DNA of 64,000 nucleotides. It comes from JAANXG01 sp049583715 (lineage in GTDB: Bacteria; Pseudomonadota; Gammaproteobacteria; Arenicellales; JAANXG01). Positions 62,139 to 64,000 of this stretch are shown here, piece after piece; the first letter of the stretch is position 1, and each line of letters starts with the position of its first letter. A program made the translations under genes and the position numbers. Below the pieces are notes generated by a model. It made no database searches. It saw only the letters and a program-made list of their open reading frames with translations, and was not told the DNA's origin. The DNA is taken from positions 18,631-82,630 of the forward strand of contig JBAUWJ010000279.1 in assembly GCA_049583715.1 (NCBI GenBank), written 5' to 3'.

Positions 62139-63425
62139 TCACTGTCCGTGTGCGTCGCCGCGGGTCCGTTCGAGCAACCGGGCAATGGTCTTCACAGCAG
62201 CACCGGCCGGCACGGTGACCTGCTCGATGTCGGAACGCAGACTCTTTACGGTGACCGTTCGCTCGGCGCTTTCCGACTCACCAACGATCGCTGCCACCAG
62301 GGCACCGCTTCGATCCGCTTTGCGTATCTGACTGCGCATGGCGGCGTCTCCGCAATGGAGCTGGGCCGCAAGGCCCTCGTCTCTCAACCGCTCCGCCAGC
62401 ACCATCCCCTGTGGCTTGGCGGGCGCTCCCACAGCGACGACGAATACGTCCGGACGGTCCACGGGCGGATCGAAGCGGGCGACTTCGACCAGGCGTTCCA
62501 GTCCCATGGCGAACCCGATGGCAGGCGTCGGCTTGCCGCCGAGCAGCTCCACCAGGCTGTCGTACCTCCCGCCCGCGCAAACCGTCGCCTGTGCGCCGTC
62601 CCCGCCTCCGACCCATTCGAACACTGTCCGCGTGTAATAGTCGAGCCCTCGTACCAGGCGCGGGCTCACGGTGTACTCGATGCACATGTCGTCGAGCAGC
62701 CCCAGCAGCTCCTCGAAGTGCGCCGCCGACTCTCGATCGAGATAGCTGGACAGCTCGGGCGCGTCCCTGAGTATCTCCCGGGTCCGTTCGTGCTTGGAAT
62801 CCAGGATACGCAGCGGGTTGGTCTCCAGGCGCCGCTGACTGTCCGGATCCAGCTCGTCCCGGTACTTTCCGAGGTACTCGACCAGGGTGGCGCGAAACCG
62901 CCGCCGCGATTCGGCCTCACCCAGCGAGTTGATCTCCAGTCGGGGCAGCGGAATATCGAGCTCGTCCCAGAGCCGTCTCGACAAGGCGATCAGCTCGGCA
63001 TCGATATCCGGGCCGCTCCAACCCACCGCCTCGGCGCCGGCCTGGTGGAATTGACGGTAGCGGCCGCGCTGCGGCCGTTCGTGCCGAAACATCGGCCCCA
63101 TATACCAAAGCCGCTGCTGTTGGTTATGGAACAAGCTGTGCTGGAGTCCCGCTCTGACGCAGCTCGCCGTCGCCTCGGGCCTCAACGTGACGCTTTCGCC
63201 GTTCCGATCCTCGAAGGTGTACATCTCCTTGCCGACGATGTCGGTTTCCTGCCCGATCGAGCGCGCGAACAGGCCGGTCTTCTCCATGATCGGCAGCCGG
63301 ATCTCCCGATAGGCATAAGCCGAAAAGACGCGCTTCAGTATGTCCTCCATCCGCCGCCACGCGAGCGCCGCATCCGGCAGAATATCGTTCATGCCTTTGA
63401 TGGACTGAATCGCAGACGTCGCCAC
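62139..63425 (-). CDS. hisS: Histidyl-tRNA synthetase
   Basis: HisS charges tRNA-His. The 428-residue class II enzyme has motif 1 (IKGMNDILPDAALAWRRMEDIL), motif 2 (MFRHERPQRGRYRQFHQAGAEAVG), the histidine-binding LVRGLDYYTRTVFEW and motif 3 (GFAMGLERL), plus the C-terminal anticodon-binding domain. The GTG start at 63425 begins VATSAIQSIKGMNDILP and lies 14 bases after the rodZ-like stop. Upstream in-frame codons overlap that gene. No ispG lies between rodZ and hisS here, unlike in E. coli. Confidence 0.97.
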   Translation of the reverse strand: MATSAIQSIKGMNDILPDAALAWRRMEDILKRVFSAYAYREIRLPIMEKTGLFARSIGQETDIVGKEMYTFEDRNGESVTLRPEATASCVRAGLQHSLFHNQQQRLWYMGPMFRHERPQRGRYRQFHQAGAEAVGWSGPDIDAELIALSRRLWDELDIPLPRLEINSLGEAESRRRFRATLVEYLGKYRDELDPDSQRRLETNPLRILDSKHERTREILRDAPELSSYLDRESAAHFEELLGLLDDMCIEYTVSPRLVRGLDYYTRTVFEWVGGGDGAQATVCAGGRYDSLVELLGGKPTPAIGFAMGLERLVEVARFDPPVDRPDVFVVAVGAPAKPQGMVLAERLRDEGLAAQLHCGDAAMRSQIRKADRSGALVAAIVGESESAERTVTVKSLRSDIEQVTVPAGAAVKTIARLLERTRGDAHGQ

Positions 63426-63439
63426 TGTATCGCCGCCGC

Positions 63440-64000
63440 TCAGCCGGATGACGCGCCCAGCACGAAACGCGCGTACAGGCGCCCTGGAACGGCGTCGCGC
63501 GTGCCGACTTGTCCCAGGTACTCCACCTTCACGCCCGCCGCGTTTCCAAGGAACACGTGGAAGGGCGGCTGCCCATCCACCTCTATACGCCTGCCCGCCT
63601 GGAAGCTCCGGTACAGCAGACGCTTGCCCTTCGCGTCCTGGACTTCGACCCAGGAAGCCTGGTCGAATTGAAACACGACCTTCGTCGGAACCGTCGGCGT
63701 CGGAGGCTGATCCGACGGGCCGGCGCCGGCTCCCACCGTCTCCGCGTCGGCGGCCGCTTCGGCTTCGGCCTCGGTGCCGGCAGTGGCGTCCACGGCATTC
63801 GAAGCCGCGGTCGTCTGCCCGCCTCCCACGCCCGCCGGCTCGGCGCCGCTTTGATGCTGCTCCAATCCAACGCCCAGGGAGGCAATCTCCCCCTGGACAA
63901 GACCCGGCACCCATTGCAGCCGACCCTTGAGCTGCCACCCGGCCGCCACCAGCGCGCAAATCAATACTATGCCCGCGACCCAGCCCCATCGCACCCGTGG
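63440..64000 (-). CDS. rodZ: RodZ-like protein, C-terminal part (partial gene)
   Basis: RodZ anchors the MreB cytoskeleton at the membrane. Only the last 186 residues are in the window; the N-terminal helix-turn-helix part lies beyond the right edge. Visible are a transmembrane helix (GWVAGIVLICALVAAGW), an Ala/Gly/Glu-rich periplasmic linker and the C-terminal DUF4115 domain (VVFQFDQASWVEVQDAKGKRLLYRSF...GQPPFHVFLGNAAGVKVEYLG). Its location before hisS matches the gammaproteobacterial order. Confidence 0.9.
   Translation of the reverse strand, partial: PRVRWGWVAGIVLICALVAAGWQLKGRLQWVPGLVQGEIASLGVGLEQHQSGAEPAGVGGGQTTAASNAVDATAGTEAEAEAAADAETVGAGAGPSDQPPTPTVPTKVVFQFDQASWVEVQDAKGKRLLYRSFQAGRRIEVDGQPPFHVFLGNAAGVKVEYLGQVGTRDAVPGRLYARFVLGASSG

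Overview
The window is a stretch of a GC-rich gammaproteobacterial chromosome. The best evidence is gene order: nnrD-tsaE-amiB-mutL-miaA-hfq-hflX-hflK-hflC-DUF2065-purA, with divergent queG, is the classic gammaproteobacterial super-operon, and rodZ-hisS-yfgM-bamB-der at the right end is equally typical. A hisZ inserted before purA and the guaB-guaA-tadA run with divergent mltF suggest a lineage outside the Enterobacterales, perhaps near the Chromatiales or Xanthomonadales. That placement is inference only.

Layout. 1-347: 3' end of L-serine dehydratase. 348-763: gene-free, with palindromic repeats. 764-13372: the purA-to-nnrD super-operon (minus strand), then divergent queG. 14499-17746: orn, recR, ybaB/ebfC, dnaX and the SRP RNA gene (minus). 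17750-18647: a small RNA and repeat island with one intact tRNA-Ser(GGA), two tRNA-Ser derivatives carrying a roughly 80-base insert of four hairpins in the T-loop, a rho-independent terminator and a nested palindromic element. 18648-23052: an ABC exporter operon (two FtsX-like permeases, a LolD/MacB-type ATPase, a membrane fusion protein), closed by a second tRNA-Ser(CGA). 23321-30730: mltF, tadA, guaA, guaB, xseA and a degenerate LytM/M23 protein.

30757-52999 is an accessory cell-surface glycan locus of 16 genes, all on the minus strand and often overlapping start to stop. It holds sugar nucleotide enzymes (Gmd, an NAD-dependent epimerase), a GlpD-type FAD dehydrogenase, a HAD-UbiA fusion resembling polyprenyl-phosphate phosphoribosyltransferases, two UPF0104 flippase-like proteins, an AsnB-type amidotransferase, two GT4 glycosyltransferases, two GT-C-like membrane proteins, a large unassigned membrane protein, an FkbM methyltransferase, a hexapeptide-repeat transferase, a Tat-exported beta-propeller and a GINT1/formyltransferase-like protein. 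I found no recognisable Wzx, Wzy or ABC glycan exporter, so the export route is unclear. Beyond it lie a DUF457 membrane protein, a subtilase autotransporter, a methyltransferase and an orphan coiled-coil protein (53505-58828). The window then returns to core genes: der, bamB, yfgM, hisS and the 3' part of rodZ (58865-64000).

The most unusual signal is the four-hairpin element inserted at the same T-loop position in two tRNA-Ser remnants. The two copies differ in sequence, but several changes are compensatory, so the base pairing is kept. That argues for a structured mobile or functional element rather than simple decay.
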